From: JAGQSZ01 sp049672765
Lineage (GTDB): Bacteria; Actinomycetota; Acidimicrobiia; Acidimicrobiales; Microtrichaceae
Direction of reading: 5' to 3'
Length of the DNA: 13,096 nucleotides
Assembly: GCA_049672765.1 (NCBI GenBank)
Contig: JBATWQ010000260.1
Coordinates: 1-13,096 of the forward strand
A model generated the notes under the pieces. The model had not been told where the DNA came from, ran no database searches, and was given only the letters and a program-made list of their open reading frames with translations. Shown in pieces: positions 13,013 through 13,096 of the stretch (position 1 is the first letter of the stretch; the number at the start of each line of letters is the position of its first letter). Both the position numbers and the translations under genes were made by a program.

Positions 13013-13096
13013 CTAGCCTCGGCCGCCTGAATGCGGGTCGGCGTTTCGTTCCATCCGTGCGAGCAGGGGACGAGGCCATCCGTCCATCTTCAGATG
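13013..13096 (-). CDS. possible 3' end of a further minus-strand gene, cut by the window edge
   Basis: A minus-strand frame open at the right edge runs 27 codons (ending ...DGWPRPLLARMERNADP, then HSGGRG) to a TAG at 13015-13013. The peptide reads like an ordinary protein C-terminus, but the stretch is too short to judge. The competing reading is a plus-strand gene starting at ATG 13031, 11 nt after TAGCCT (13014-13019), with the peptide MRVGVSFHPCEQGTRPSVHL. Only sequence beyond 13096 can decide. Confidence 0.25.
   Translation of the reverse strand, partial: HLKMDGWPRPLLARMERNADPHSGGRG

Overview
The window is GC-rich, densely coded chromosomal DNA. It carries eight protein genes and no visible rRNA, tRNA, CRISPR array, insertion sequence or phage integration signal. 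Gene content points to a high-GC Gram-positive (Actinomycetota), possibly Acidimicrobiia. The evidence for this is a Lon-like PDZ protease close to a UPF0182 membrane protein (an actinobacterial pairing, compare Rv3194c/Rv3193c of Mycobacterium tuberculosis), a DivIVA-type coiled coil, a K+-independent proton-pumping pyrophosphatase and frequent starts without a Shine-Dalgarno. The class-level assignment is inference.

Layout. (1) 35-478 (+): small protein with a proline-rich tail. It converges on (2) 539-907 (-), a small two-helix membrane protein, across a perfect 10-bp hairpin. (3) 885-2099 (+): membrane-anchored PDZ plus Lon-type (S16) protease with an intact Ser/Lys dyad. Its first ATG shares a CATG with an ATG of gene 2. 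(4) 2213-4717 (+): an 834-aa protein with a DivIVA-like N-terminus, a long coiled coil with an 11-residue repeat, a long acidic linker, and a C-terminus resembling phage Mu gpF/SPP1 gp7 head-morphogenesis domains. (5) 4727-7750 (+): UPF0182 protein with seven N-terminal helices, a large outside domain and a Thr-rich tail. (6) 7833-8489 (+): DedA-family transporter. (7) 8686-11055 (+): H+-translocating pyrophosphatase HppA. (8) 11140-12231 (+): CHAD-domain protein. (9) 12329-12934 (-): unrecognised 201-aa soluble protein convergent with gene 8. The last 160 bases hold a 14-bp palindrome and possibly the tail of another minus-strand gene.

How they may work together. Genes 3-5 form a compact same-strand block of envelope functions (protease, coiled-coil scaffold, membrane protein). 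The 834-aa gene sits between two genes that are direct neighbours in mycobacteria. Genes 7 and 8 share a phosphate theme: HppA couples PPi hydrolysis to proton pumping, and CHAD domains are known polyphosphate binders. At least four starts have a TAGNNT hexamer 6-9 nt before the start codon and no Shine-Dalgarno, which suggests leaderless mRNAs. HppA instead has a clear GGAGG.

The most unusual object is the DivIVA/MuF-like fusion at 2213-4717. A housekeeping polar-scaffold module appears joined to a phage head-type module in an otherwise ordinary chromosomal neighbourhood.
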